In this document: positions 8,788 to 16,959 of the stretch, in pieces
Position numbering within the stretch: the first letter of the stretch is position 1
Layout of the letters: each line of letters begins with the position of its first letter
Assembly (NCBI GenBank): GCA_002424305.1
Contig: DIQZ01000045.1
Span: 391-63,635, forward strand
Direction: 5' to 3'
DNA: 63,245 bases
Origin: Firmicutes bacterium UBA5449
GTDB taxonomy: Bacteria > Bacillota > SHA-98 > UBA4971
Notes under the pieces: model-generated
What the model saw: the letters and a program-made list of their open reading frames with translations, nothing else
What the model was told of the DNA's origin: nothing
Database searches by the model: none
Made by a program: the position numbers and the translations under genes

Positions 8788-8988
8788 GTGTCAGCGCTGC
8801 CGCTAAAAGAAAACAAAGTACAGCGTTGGATACCTCATGGAGTCGATGAGGATTTGGCAGAAGAGTATGTAGAGGCAATGCAGAAGTATGGCCCGGGATA
8901 CCCTGACAGTGGTTGGTTTAGACGAGCTGCGCAACTCGAGAGGCAAATGCATGACGTTCGCCTGGAGACAAAATTTGATGAGAACTAG
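8788..8988 (+). CDS. Small protein of unknown function, first gene of the hydrogenase operon
   Basis: This encodes a soluble 66-residue protein starting at GTG behind a strong GGGGGGGAG site. A longer upstream frame exists, but the sigma-54 promoter lies inside it, so that extension cannot be made from the operon transcript. It has no cysteines, no membrane segment and no motif I recognise; it is rich in Glu, Arg, Tyr and Trp (for example PGYPDSGWFRR). It ends 29 bases before hydB. Its position suggests a role in assembly, stability or control of the hydrogenase, but that is inference from location only. Confidence 0.6.
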   Translation: MSALPLKENKVQRWIPHGVDEDLAEEYVEAMQKYGPGYPDSGWFRRAAQLERQMHDVRLETKFDEN

Positions 8989-9017
8989 AGGTTGTAAGCG
9001 CAAGGGGTGATAGTAAG

Positions 9018-10865
9018 ATGAGTCCATTTATTCGTGCACATATACTGGTATGTTCCGGAGCAGGATGTGTATCTTCAGGATGTTATGAAGTATATGATTC
9101 ACTCATGCATGCACTTGAAGATCAGGGAGTCCTGAACGAAGTTAAGGTAATCAAGACAGGCTGCATAGGTTCGTGCGACTTAGGTCCGACTGTCTTGATC
9201 TATCCGAATGGAACCTTCTATCAGAAGGTTACGCCTGAAGATGCCAGAGAGATTGTTGAGGAGCATATAGTCAAAGGTAGGCCGGTTGAGAGGCTGTACC
9301 CTAAACGAGCTACCGGTGAAATGGTCAAAAACATCTCAAGTTTGGATTTCTTCAAGAAGCAGGTTAAGGTGGTTCTCAGGAACTGTGGAGTCATTGACCC
9401 TGAGAATATACATGAGTATGTTGCTCGTGACGGTTATGAAGCTTTAGCCGTAGCCCTTACTGATATGACGCCCAAAGATGTCATTGATACAATAAAACAG
9501 TCAGGTCTCAGGGGACGTGGCGGGGCCGGTTTTCCTACAGGCCTCAAATGGGAATTTGCGCAAAGAGTCAATGCCGAAGAGAAATACGTAGTATGTAACG
9601 CTGATGAGGGTGACCCAGGCGCTTTTATGGATAGGAGTGTTCTGGAAGGTGATCCCCATAGTATTATCGAGGCAATGACTATAGCAGGATATGCAATCGG
9701 GGCGAGCCAGGGATATGTCTACGCTCGTGCCGAGTATCCACTGGCAGTAAGTAGGTTGACCCATGCCATAAAGGAAGCTCACGAATTTGGAGTATTAGGT
9801 GAGAACCTCTTTGGCTCCGGATTTTCGTTTGACTTGGATATTCGAGTTGGTGCAGGTGCTTTCGTCTGTGGCGAAGAGACTGCTTTGCTGGCATCCATGG
9901 AAGGCAAGCGGGGTATGCCAAGGCCCAGGCCTCCGTTCCCGGCAAATGAAGGACTCTTCAAGAAGCCGACTCTTATCAATAACGTAGAGACGTACGCGAA
10001 TATTGCGCCGATAATTCTTAAGGGACCGGATTGGTTCAGAAGCATAGGGACGGAGAAAAGCCCGGGCACAAAGGTCTTTGCTCTTGCCGGGAAAATAAAC
10101 AATACAGGTCTTGTGGAAGTTCCGATGGGGACAACTCTCAGAGAGATCGTGTATGAAATCGGCGGAGGGATTCCTGACGGTAAGGCGTTTAAGGCAGCGC
10201 AGACCGGCGGTCCTTCAGGTGGTTGTATTCCTGAGTCGCTCTTGGATATCAGCATGGAGTATGACACTCTGACTAAAGCCGGCGCTATGATGGGGTCCGG
10301 CGGACTAATCTGCATGGATGAAGACACTTGCATGGTGGATATAGCCAAATTCTTCTTGCAGTTTACTCAAGACGAATCTTGCGGCAAGTGTGTCCCCTGC
10401 AGAGAGGGCACCAAGGTGATGCTTGACATCTTGACGCGTATTACTGAGGGGAAGGGTCAGCCCGGGGATATAGAGACTCTCGAATCCCTTGCGAAGACGA
10501 TTAAGAATACAGCCCTTTGTGGACTGGGACAGACTGCACCAAATCCTGTCCTCAGCTCCATAAGGTACTTTAGAGATGAATATGAAGCTCATATTGACGA
10601 GAAACGATGTCCCGGAGGAGTTTGCAAAGATCTGATCCGGTATGAGATAGATTCAACCAAGTGTAGGGGCTGCAGTCTTTGCGCAAAAGCCTGTCCTGTG
10701 CAGGCTATTCATCCGGTTGCCAGCGAGGCTGAAGTGGCCAAAGCTGCCGGAGGCGAAAGCGGTCAGAAGCCCAAACGCAAAACGTACGAAATCGATAACA
10801 GCGAATGTCAAAAATGCGGCGAGTGCATGAGTGTTTGCCGCTTTGACGCCGTGTCCAGGAGGTGA
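9018..10865 (+). CDS. hydB: NAD(H)/flavin subunit of electron-bifurcating [FeFe]-hydrogenase
   Basis: The 615-residue protein has the layout of HydB/HndC and NuoF: an N-terminal thioredoxin-like [2Fe-2S] domain with spaced cysteines (CSGAGCVSSGC); the 51-kDa NAD and FMN-binding core (GRGGAGFPTGLKW and CNADEGDPGAFMDRS); an SLBB region; a [4Fe-4S] motif (ESCGKCVPCREGT); and a C-terminal 2[4Fe-4S] ferredoxin domain (CRGCSLCAKACP and CQKCGECMSVC). In characterised HydABC enzymes this subunit carries the FMN where electrons from NADH and reduced ferredoxin are confurcated toward H2, or split in reverse. The start is an ATG after GGGGTGATAGTAAG. Its stop overlaps the next coding region's ribosome-binding site. 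Confidence 0.95.
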   Translation: MSPFIRAHILVCSGAGCVSSGCYEVYDSLMHALEDQGVLNEVKVIKTGCIGSCDLGPTVLIYPNGTFYQKVTPEDAREIVEEHIVKGRPVERLYPKRATGEMVKNISSLDFFKKQVKVVLRNCGVIDPENIHEYVARDGYEALAVALTDMTPKDVIDTIKQSGLRGRGGAGFPTGLKWEFAQRVNAEEKYVVCNADEGDPGAFMDRSVLEGDPHSIIEAMTIAGYAIGASQGYVYARAEYPLAVSRLTHAIKEAHEFGVLGENLFGSGFSFDLDIRVGAGAFVCGEETALLASMEGKRGMPRPRPPFPANEGLFKKPTLINNVETYANIAPIILKGPDWFRSIGTEKSPGTKVFALAGKINNTGLVEVPMGTTLREIVYEIGGGIPDGKAFKAAQTGGPSGGCIPESLLDISMEYDTLTKAGAMMGSGGLICMDEDTCMVDIAKFFLQFTQDESCGKCVPCREGTKVMLDILTRITEGKGQPGDIETLESLAKTIKNTALCGLGQTAPNPVLSSIRYFRDEYEAHIDEKRCPGGVCKDLIRYEIDSTKCRGCSLCAKACPVQAIHPVASEAEVAKAAGGESGQKPKRKTYEIDNSECQKCGECMSVCRFDAVSRR

Positions 10866-10867
10866 GT

Positions 10868-12634
10868 ATGATGGGAAATGAAAAAAAGAAGATTAATTTA
10901 ACAATTGACGGAATCCAGGTTGAAGCACATGAAGGAGAAATGGTGCTCGAGGCGGCGCGGCGTGCAGGGATCGATATTCCTACTCTTTGCTACCATCCGG
11001 CTGTAGGCCCGATAGGCTCTTGTAGGGTGTGTGTAGTGGAAATCGAGAATGGTAGAGGCCTCCCTGCTTCATGCGTGACCCCTGTTCGGGAAGGCATGGT
11101 TGTGCGTACTAATACTGAGGCGGTGCGTGAGGCCCGTCGTACTGTGGTTGAGCTTATATTAGCTTCTCATCCCCAGGATTGTCTCCAGTGTGAAAGAAAC
11201 GGCAAGTGTGAACTCCAGGAACTTGCCATGCGTCTTGGGATTCGGGAGAGTAGATTTCATAGAGAGAAAGAGCATAGAGAGTCTGATACGTCCAGCGTTG
11301 CACTGGTGCGTGATCCGGAGAAGTGTATACTGTGCGGCCGCTGCGTGAAAATGTGCAGTGAGACGCAGACTGTAGGTGCTCTGGGTTTTGCATATCGTGG
11401 CACTGATGCTCTTGTAACACCCATGTTTGAGCGGGGACTGGCTGAGTCAAAATGCGTATCATGCGGACAATGCGCGAAAATCTGTCCTGTTGGAGCTATT
11501 CATGAGAAAGAAGAGTGGCAGAAAGTCGCGGACATGATAAGCGATCCTGATCTACATGTGGTGGTGCAGGTAGCACCGGCAGTTCGAGCTGCTATAGGTG
11601 AGGAATTCGGAATCCCGGCAGGCACGCCTGTAACAGGTAAGCTTGCAACGGCTCTAAAGAGACTCGGGTTTGATGCTGTATTTGATACGCAATTCACTGC
11701 TGACCTTACGATAATGGAAGAAGGAACTGAGCTTCTTGAAAGGATGAAGACAAAAGGGCCGTTGCCTCTAGTAACATCGTGTAGCCCTGGATGGATAAGG
11801 TATGCAGAAACCTTCCACCCGGAGTTTATTCCCAACATATCGTCGTGTAAATCGCCTCAGCAGATGATGGGCGCGGTTATAAAGACGTATTACGCTGACA
11901 AGGCAGGCATTGACCCTGACAAGATCGCATCTATTTCGGTGATGCCGTGCACTGCTAAGAAGTTCGAATGTGCCAGACCTGAAATGAACGGATCCGGACG
12001 AAGGGATGTAGATGTCGTCCTAACCACGAGGGAACTGGCGCGTATGATTAGACAGGCAGGTATCAGGTTCGAGGAGCTCCCTGACGGTGAGTTTGATGCG
12101 CCACTTGGAATATCAACAGGAGCGGCGACGATATTCGGTGTTACAGGCGGTGTCATGGAAGCTGCTCTTCGTACCGTATACGAGATTGTCATGAAGAAGC
12201 CACTTGGCAAGGTTGAGTTCTTACAAGTCAGGGGTATGGATGGTATAAAGGAAGCTACCATTGACTTAGGTGGAACGAAGGTTCGAGTGGCTGTAGCTCA
12301 TGGCTTGAGTAATGCAAGCAAGCTCCTGAAACACATTAAGGAGACCGGAGAAACCTATCACTTCATAGAAGTAATGGCATGTCCCGGTGGCTGCATAATG
12401 GGTGGAGGCCAGCCAAGATCCGTTGATTCCGATATTGCTGTTAAGAGGGCTGCTGCACTCTACACAGAGGATAGGAGCATGGAGATGCGCAAGTCCCATG
12501 AGAATCCTGCGGTCGCGCGTCTTTATGAGGAATTCCTGCAGAAGCCGGGTAGTGACATAGCCCATAAATTGCTGCACACTACGTACGAGAGTGTGGATGA
12601 AGCTGCTGCGGCTAGTAGGAAGGAGGCTATGTAA
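10868..12634 (+). CDS. hydA: Catalytic subunit of electron-bifurcating [FeFe]-hydrogenase
   Basis: This is the H2-evolving or H2-oxidising subunit. It shows an N-terminal [2Fe-2S] domain (CYHPAVGPIGSCRVC), a His-ligated [4Fe-4S] motif (HPQDCLQC), a 2[4Fe-4S] ferredoxin domain (CILCGRCVKMC and CVSCGQCAKICP) and the H-cluster domain with L1 TSCSPGW (about 302), L2 MPCTAKKFE (about 358) and L3 MACPGGCIMGG (about 503). In L1 the second Cys of the usual TSCCP, a cubane ligand in well-studied enzymes, reads as Ser. AGGAGG at 10857-10862 favours the ATG at 10868 or 10871 rather than GTG 10862. The gene follows hydB directly and its stop abuts hydC. Confidence 0.95.
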   Translation: MMGNEKKKINLTIDGIQVEAHEGEMVLEAARRAGIDIPTLCYHPAVGPIGSCRVCVVEIENGRGLPASCVTPVREGMVVRTNTEAVREARRTVVELILASHPQDCLQCERNGKCELQELAMRLGIRESRFHREKEHRESDTSSVALVRDPEKCILCGRCVKMCSETQTVGALGFAYRGTDALVTPMFERGLAESKCVSCGQCAKICPVGAIHEKEEWQKVADMISDPDLHVVVQVAPAVRAAIGEEFGIPAGTPVTGKLATALKRLGFDAVFDTQFTADLTIMEEGTELLERMKTKGPLPLVTSCSPGWIRYAETFHPEFIPNISSCKSPQQMMGAVIKTYYADKAGIDPDKIASISVMPCTAKKFECARPEMNGSGRRDVDVVLTTRELARMIRQAGIRFEELPDGEFDAPLGISTGAATIFGVTGGVMEAALRTVYEIVMKKPLGKVEFLQVRGMDGIKEATIDLGGTKVRVAVAHGLSNASKLLKHIKETGETYHFIEVMACPGGCIMGGGQPRSVDSDIAVKRAAALYTEDRSMEMRKSHENPAVARLYEEFLQKPGSDIAHKLLHTTYESVDEAAAASRKEAM

Positions 12635-13198
12635 ATGGCGTCAAGTGTTGAAGCAAAACGTAGTAAGCTTGAATCTAAAGGCGGAGAGTGTAAGTGTCAT
12701 GGGAAGCTCCCTGACGATAGGTTTGCCAAGCTCCATGACATAATTGAAGAGCATAAAGATGAACGGGGCTCTCTTATCCCTGTCCTCCATGAAGCCCAGC
12801 AGTTGTTCGGATGCCTTCCTGAAGACGTTCAAAAGCAGGTAGCAAAGGGTCTGGATGTGCCTGAGAGTGAGGTTTACGGAGTAGCTACATTCTACTCGCT
12901 GTTTTCTCTCAAGCCAAAGGGCAGGTGGATAGTGAACGTCTGCCTTGGCACAGCCTGTTATGTGAAGGGGGCAGCCGATTGTCTCGAGGCATTGAAAAAA
13001 GAACTCGGTGTCGACCTCGGTGGGACAAGCAAAGATGGGCTATTTACTTTACAGGGAGTGCGCTGTGTAGGAGCGTGCGCCCTTGCTCCTGTGGTAGTAA
13101 TCGATGATACTGTCTACGCTAAAGTCAAGCCTGAGGATATTAAGAGAATCCTCGCTGAACATGTAGAAGCGAACGCTAAGGAAGCCCATGCTTCGTAG
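12635..13198 (+). CDS. hydC: 24-kDa [2Fe-2S] subunit of electron-bifurcating hydrogenase
   Basis: The 187-residue protein is a NuoE/HydC/HndA-type thioredoxin-fold ferredoxin. The four cluster cysteines fall in the usual two pairs, around VCLGTACYVKG and RCVGACALAP. The N-terminal helical part (residues 25-80) matches the family segment that contacts the flavin subunit. It passes electrons between the HydB flavin and the HydA clusters. AGGAGG precedes the ATG, which follows the hydA stop without a gap. Some 30 extra N-terminal residues include an isolated CKCH motif, which may be a small lineage-specific addition. Confidence 0.95.
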   Translation: MASSVEAKRSKLESKGGECKCHGKLPDDRFAKLHDIIEEHKDERGSLIPVLHEAQQLFGCLPEDVQKQVAKGLDVPESEVYGVATFYSLFSLKPKGRWIVNVCLGTACYVKGAADCLEALKKELGVDLGGTSKDGLFTLQGVRCVGACALAPVVVIDDTVYAKVKPEDIKRILAEHVEANAKEAHAS

Positions 13199-13270
13199 CT
13201 TATTGTAGATTCACTCAAGCGACACAATAATCTCCAATTCCACAACTTAGCAAATCCCATATCCAAAGGA

Positions 13271-13306
13271 AAGAGCTCCGGCTGTATGGCCGGGGCTCTT
13301 TCTCTA
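13271..13306 (+). terminator. Rho-independent terminator of the hydrogenase operon
   Basis: AAGAGCTCCGGC (13271-13282) and GCCGGGGCTCTT (13289-13300) form a 12-bp stem with one G-T pair and a six-base loop, followed by TTCTCT. It lies about 70 bases after the hydC stop. Confidence 0.85.
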
Positions 13307-13421
13307 CGTTTTCGAGGCAACCATGCCCGACGTCCGCGCAAAAATGATAATTGATGCTCGCGGTACAAGGAAAAGTCTATAGCAAAAAGAAACAAAAAAA
13401 GGATTCTGAGTACATATGACG

Positions 13422-13445
13422 AATAATACAACCGGTTGCATTATT
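13422..13445 (+). promoter_or_regulatory. LacI-type operator, probably autoregulatory
   Basis: Half-sites AATAATACAACC and GGTTGCATTATT form a 24-bp palindrome with a single mismatched pair and a central CG. That is the symmetry expected of LacI-family operators (core AACCGGTT). It is about 80 bases upstream of the LacI-type gene. The rest of the gap between hydC and this gene (13199-13525) holds the terminator and no coding frame I would trust. Confidence 0.75.
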
Positions 13446-13525
13446 GACTTCAAAAACTACACAAATGGCTGCTACAAGCAACGTAACATAGAAAACAATC
13501 GTTTGATATGCTAGGAGAGGTTGCA

Positions 13526-14572
13526 ATGAGACCCACGCTTCAAGACATGGCAAGTATCTTGAATTTGTCTAAGTCTACAGTATCTCGGGCCCTGGCGGGA
13601 GACCCACGCGTCGCAGAAGTTACTCGCCATAGGATCTTGACCTTAGCTCAACAGATAGGCTATCGGCCTAACCCTGTCGCGCGAGGCCTTGCTACCAGGC
13701 GGACGAATACTATCGGTCTTGCTGTGCCGTGCGGGCCCAGGTCGTTTTCCGACCCATTTTATCTGGAGTTCTTAGGGGCAGTAGGTGATACTGCCATGAA
13801 GTACGGCTACAGTCTATTGCTCTCTACTGCTGACAGTGATGGAGCAGGTGGGTATCGTTCACACATGGAACTTGCAGATTCTGCACGTATTGACGGAATG
13901 ATTCTCACTGAACCCAAAGTCGCAGACGAGCGCGTAAGGATGTTGAAGGAGATGGATCTGCCGTTCGTATTTCTGGGGGTAGCACAAGATCCGAATGTGT
14001 CGTGGGTGAGCGGAGATAACCGGGGTGGTGCAGCTAAAGCTGTTACACGCCTTATTGAGCTTGGGCACATGAGGATAGCCTGTGTTACAGGTCCTCGTGA
14101 CCAGACTGCCTCAGGGGCAAGGTTCGAAGGTTATTGCAGAGCATTAGCAGAGGCGGGTATGTCTCTTGACCGCAATATCGTAGCCGCCGGTGATTTTACG
14201 CAAGCCGGAGGATACATAGCTATGAGATCAATTCTCGAACATGAGAAAGACATCTCCGCAGTATTCGCGTGTAACGATGTCATGGCATTTGGTGTGATGC
14301 GAGCCCTACGGGAAGCGGGCCTTTTGATACCAAATGACGTTTCAGTCCTGGGTTTTGATGGGATACCTCTTGCCAGGTACATGGATCCACCTCTTGCTAC
14401 TGTAAGGCAACCCATTCTGGAACTGGGGACAACTGTTATAGAGGTTTTGGTTGAGCAGATGAATGGAAAAAGCGGATGCCCCATTCACAGGGTGTTGCCA
14501 GTGGAGTTTCAACCTGCCTGCTCAATTGCACCGCCTGAAAGGGCTTCAGGTAGTGTCAGCGGTGCAGTTTGA
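13526..14572 (+). CDS. LacI-family transcription regulator of the trehalose/maltose genes
   Basis: The N-terminal helix-turn-helix (PTLQDMASILNLSKSTVSRAL) and hinge (GYRPNPVARGLATRRTNTIGL) are typical of LacI/GalR proteins, followed by a periplasmic-binding-protein-like sugar domain ending near residue 335. The start at 13526 follows AGGAGAGG; an earlier in-frame ATG at 13508 lacks a ribosome-binding site. It sits upstream of an ABC sugar importer and a TreT-like enzyme, so a sugar such as trehalose, maltose or a derivative is the likely inducer. The palindrome at 13422-13445 is the probable binding site. Whether a second operator controls the transporter itself is not evident. Confidence 0.9.
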   Translation: MRPTLQDMASILNLSKSTVSRALAGDPRVAEVTRHRILTLAQQIGYRPNPVARGLATRRTNTIGLAVPCGPRSFSDPFYLEFLGAVGDTAMKYGYSLLLSTADSDGAGGYRSHMELADSARIDGMILTEPKVADERVRMLKEMDLPFVFLGVAQDPNVSWVSGDNRGGAAKAVTRLIELGHMRIACVTGPRDQTASGARFEGYCRALAEAGMSLDRNIVAAGDFTQAGGYIAMRSILEHEKDISAVFACNDVMAFGVMRALREAGLLIPNDVSVLGFDGIPLARYMDPPLATVRQPILELGTTVIEVLVEQMNGKSGCPIHRVLPVEFQPACSIAPPERASGSVSGAV

Positions 14573-14791
14573 TCTTGTGCGGTTTGTGTGCGTGGTGTCT
14601 TGGTATGTTGATGTAAGCTTATGCAGAAACAAGATGTGCTGTGAAAAACCAATGGTCAAATAGTCAATCTGTACTTTGATAGGGAGGTGATTGCCGGGAG
14701 CTGTTGCCACAAGATACGGTTTTGGGTTCGCCAAGACCTTGTCAGCGAGCCAAAGAGAACTTAAGGAAACTGCTAAAATGGAGGGATTTTC

Positions 14792-15979
14792 ATGAGGCGA
14801 AAAATACTTGTTGTGCTCCTTGTTGCCTTGGTTGCCATCTGCAGTCTGCCTGGAGTAGCCGCTGAGAAGAAACTTACTGTGATTAGTGGATGGTCAGGGC
14901 CGGAGATGGATGCGTTTATGCCGGTTCTTTCGGCATTTGAAAAGGAAACCGGTATTAAGGTGGATTATCAGATTTACAGGGCTGAAGATTTGGCTGTACT
15001 GCTTCCAGCTCAATTTGATGCGAAAACAGCACCCGGCGACGTTATCTTCATGTGGGCATGGTTTGTCGATAAGCATGCCGAGGACGGGCATGTGCTTGAC
15101 ATGACCGGATATTTAAACGAAGCAGACTTTATCCCCGGCGCACTCGATCCTGTTAAGAGCGGAGATAAATTGTATGGTGGAGTATTTACCGGAAAAGTAA
15201 AACCGGGGTTCTGGTATCGAAAATCGTTCTTCAAGAAGCATGGATTATCAGAACCGAAGACTTTTCTCGAATTCATGGAGTTGTGTGGCAAAATACAGAA
15301 GATTTCCGGTATCAAAGCTGCTATTGCCAGCGGAAACGGGGTCGGTTGGCCACTTTCTGATATCGCTGAGCACTTCATTGCCAGCTATGCCGGGCCTGAT
15401 GTGACGCACGCGCTAATCGACAAGAAGATATCATGGCAAGATCCGGTGGTTGCTTCCGTGTTCAAGGACAGGCTTGTCCCACTTCTTGAGGCAGGTTACT
15501 TCAGTGAGCCTGTAGAGTGGACCATGGCTCAAGATCTATGGTGGGGCGGAGACTATGGCCTGTTCTTCATGGGTAGCTGGATTACAGGTATGGTTGATGA
15601 CCCTGATGATTTAGGCGTATTCTCACTACCTGAGTGCAAAGGTATAGTATTTGCTCCTGACTATGCTTTTGTCCCCGCTTACACAAAATATCCTGAAGAA
15701 GCCAGGCAACTTCTGGCATTTCTATCCACAAAAGGGCAAGAGGTTCAAGTAACTACAGGTGGGCATATCGCTACATACACAAAGGTTCCGCTAAGCGCAT
15801 ATCCCGGTGTTGATCGTGGGGTAGCCGCGCTTCTTGACGGTGTTGTCGCGTTACCCGACCTGGATGACACCATAGGTGGCGAGTGGCAGCCTGCTTTTTG
15901 GGATCAGCTCAAATTGCTTTGGGTAAGCCCGGATAGAGTAGACGAAGTTCTGGAGACGCTTCAGCGTAAGGCTAAATAG
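14792..15979 (+). CDS. Extracellular sugar-binding protein of ABC importer
   Basis: This 395-residue family 1 solute-binding protein has a clear signal peptide (MRRKILVVLLVALVAICSLPGVAA). The segment VISGWSGPEMDAFMPVLSAF followed by TGIKVDY is characteristic of sugar-binding proteins. No lipobox cysteine is present, so it is probably cleaved and free in the periplasm, or held by other means; this fits a diderm cell. The start is ATG after GGAGGG. It heads a cassette with two permeases and a TreT-like enzyme, pointing to trehalose, maltose or glucosylglycerol-type substrates. A strong hairpin follows the gene. Confidence 0.9.
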   Translation: MRRKILVVLLVALVAICSLPGVAAEKKLTVISGWSGPEMDAFMPVLSAFEKETGIKVDYQIYRAEDLAVLLPAQFDAKTAPGDVIFMWAWFVDKHAEDGHVLDMTGYLNEADFIPGALDPVKSGDKLYGGVFTGKVKPGFWYRKSFFKKHGLSEPKTFLEFMELCGKIQKISGIKAAIASGNGVGWPLSDIAEHFIASYAGPDVTHALIDKKISWQDPVVASVFKDRLVPLLEAGYFSEPVEWTMAQDLWWGGDYGLFFMGSWITGMVDDPDDLGVFSLPECKGIVFAPDYAFVPAYTKYPEEARQLLAFLSTKGQEVQVTTGGHIATYTKVPLSAYPGVDRGVAALLDGVVALPDLDDTIGGEWQPAFWDQLKLLWVSPDRVDEVLETLQRKAK

Positions 15980-15993
15980 AGACAGGTATATAC

Positions 15994-16034
15994 GCTCCGG
16001 GGCGATGTGGTGGCGTGAGACATCGTCCCGGAGC
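15994..16034 (+). other. Intercistronic stem-loop after the binding-protein gene
   Basis: GCTCCGGGGCGATGT (15994-16008) and ACATCGTCCCGGAGC (16020-16034) pair over 15 bases with one G-T, around an 11-base loop. No T-run follows. Such hairpins commonly protect the 3' end of binding-protein mRNA so that it accumulates above the permease message; partial termination is also possible. Confidence 0.75.
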
Positions 16035-16086
16035 ACCTTCATTGCCTTTATTGCCGGCCTTTGGAACCTGTCCGGGAGGTGATAGC

Positions 16087-16959
16087 ATGGGGCAGACGCG
16101 AGGCAGGATCTTTTTTTTCTTGCCTGCACTGGTTTTACTTGCAGTCTTCGTTGTTTACCCGGTGGCGAATACGGTGTGGTTAAGTTTTCAAACCCCTGAT
16201 GGCGAGTTCGCGTTCTTCAGAAACTATGCTGACGTACTCTCTGAACCTGAGATAGTAGACTTACGGGGATTTAAGAGGGGATTTCCTTACGGTGCCCTGA
16301 TTCATAACATCATATGGATTGTCATTCACTTGCCTCTGACTGTCATGTTAGGTTTGATTCTCGCCGTGATACTCAGGGATGTCAAGGGAGGCGTGTTAAT
16401 CAAATCCATTGTTTTTCTCGGGATGGTTACTCCTATGGTTGTCGGCGGGATCATCTTGAGATTCCTGTTTGACGGGAGCGTAGGAATACTCCCTTCATTC
16501 CTTGCCCTGTTCGGTGTCAAGCAGCGTACTCTTACGGCACACCCTGATACCGCTTTGTTTGCGCTGATAGCGGGGTCGCTTTGGCTGTGGACCCCGTTTA
16601 GCATGGTCTTATACTCAGCGGGCTTGGAAACTATTCCTGACTATGTCTATGAAGCTGCTGTAATTGACGGAGCCTCTCCCTTGCGAATTTTCTTCCTTAT
16701 TACTGTGCCCCTGTTAAGACCGGTTACCGGCGTTGTTGTAACTATGACTTTCCTATGGGTCCTGAAGATTTTCGATATTGTTTTTGTGGCAACAATGGGT
16801 GGGCCGGGTGGCGCGTCCAACGTGTTAGCCTTGCAGATGTACATGTACGCGTTCCGTGAATTCAACCCAAATGCAGCAGCGGTTGTGGCGACATTCCTCA
16901 TGATAGTTGCGTTAGTCGTGTCAATTCCTACATTCAGGGCTCTAAGGGGGGATAACTAA
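16087..16959 (+). CDS. ABC sugar importer permease, MalF/UgpA type
   Basis: The protein has about 290 residues with six predicted membrane spans, beginning at RIFFFLPALVLLAVFVVYPVA, which is typical of this family. The EAA loop that docks the ATPase is present (YEAAVIDGASPLRIFFLITVPLL). The start is set at 16087, where GGGAGGTG lies 6 bases upstream; the longer open frame begins inside the preceding hairpin. The stop overlaps the next start by one base (TAATG). Confidence 0.92.
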   Translation: MGQTRGRIFFFLPALVLLAVFVVYPVANTVWLSFQTPDGEFAFFRNYADVLSEPEIVDLRGFKRGFPYGALIHNIIWIVIHLPLTVMLGLILAVILRDVKGGVLIKSIVFLGMVTPMVVGGIILRFLFDGSVGILPSFLALFGVKQRTLTAHPDTALFALIAGSLWLWTPFSMVLYSAGLETIPDYVYEAAVIDGASPLRIFFLITVPLLRPVTGVVVTMTFLWVLKIFDIVFVATMGGPGGASNVLALQMYMYAFREFNPNAAAVVATFLMIVALVVSIPTFRALRGDN

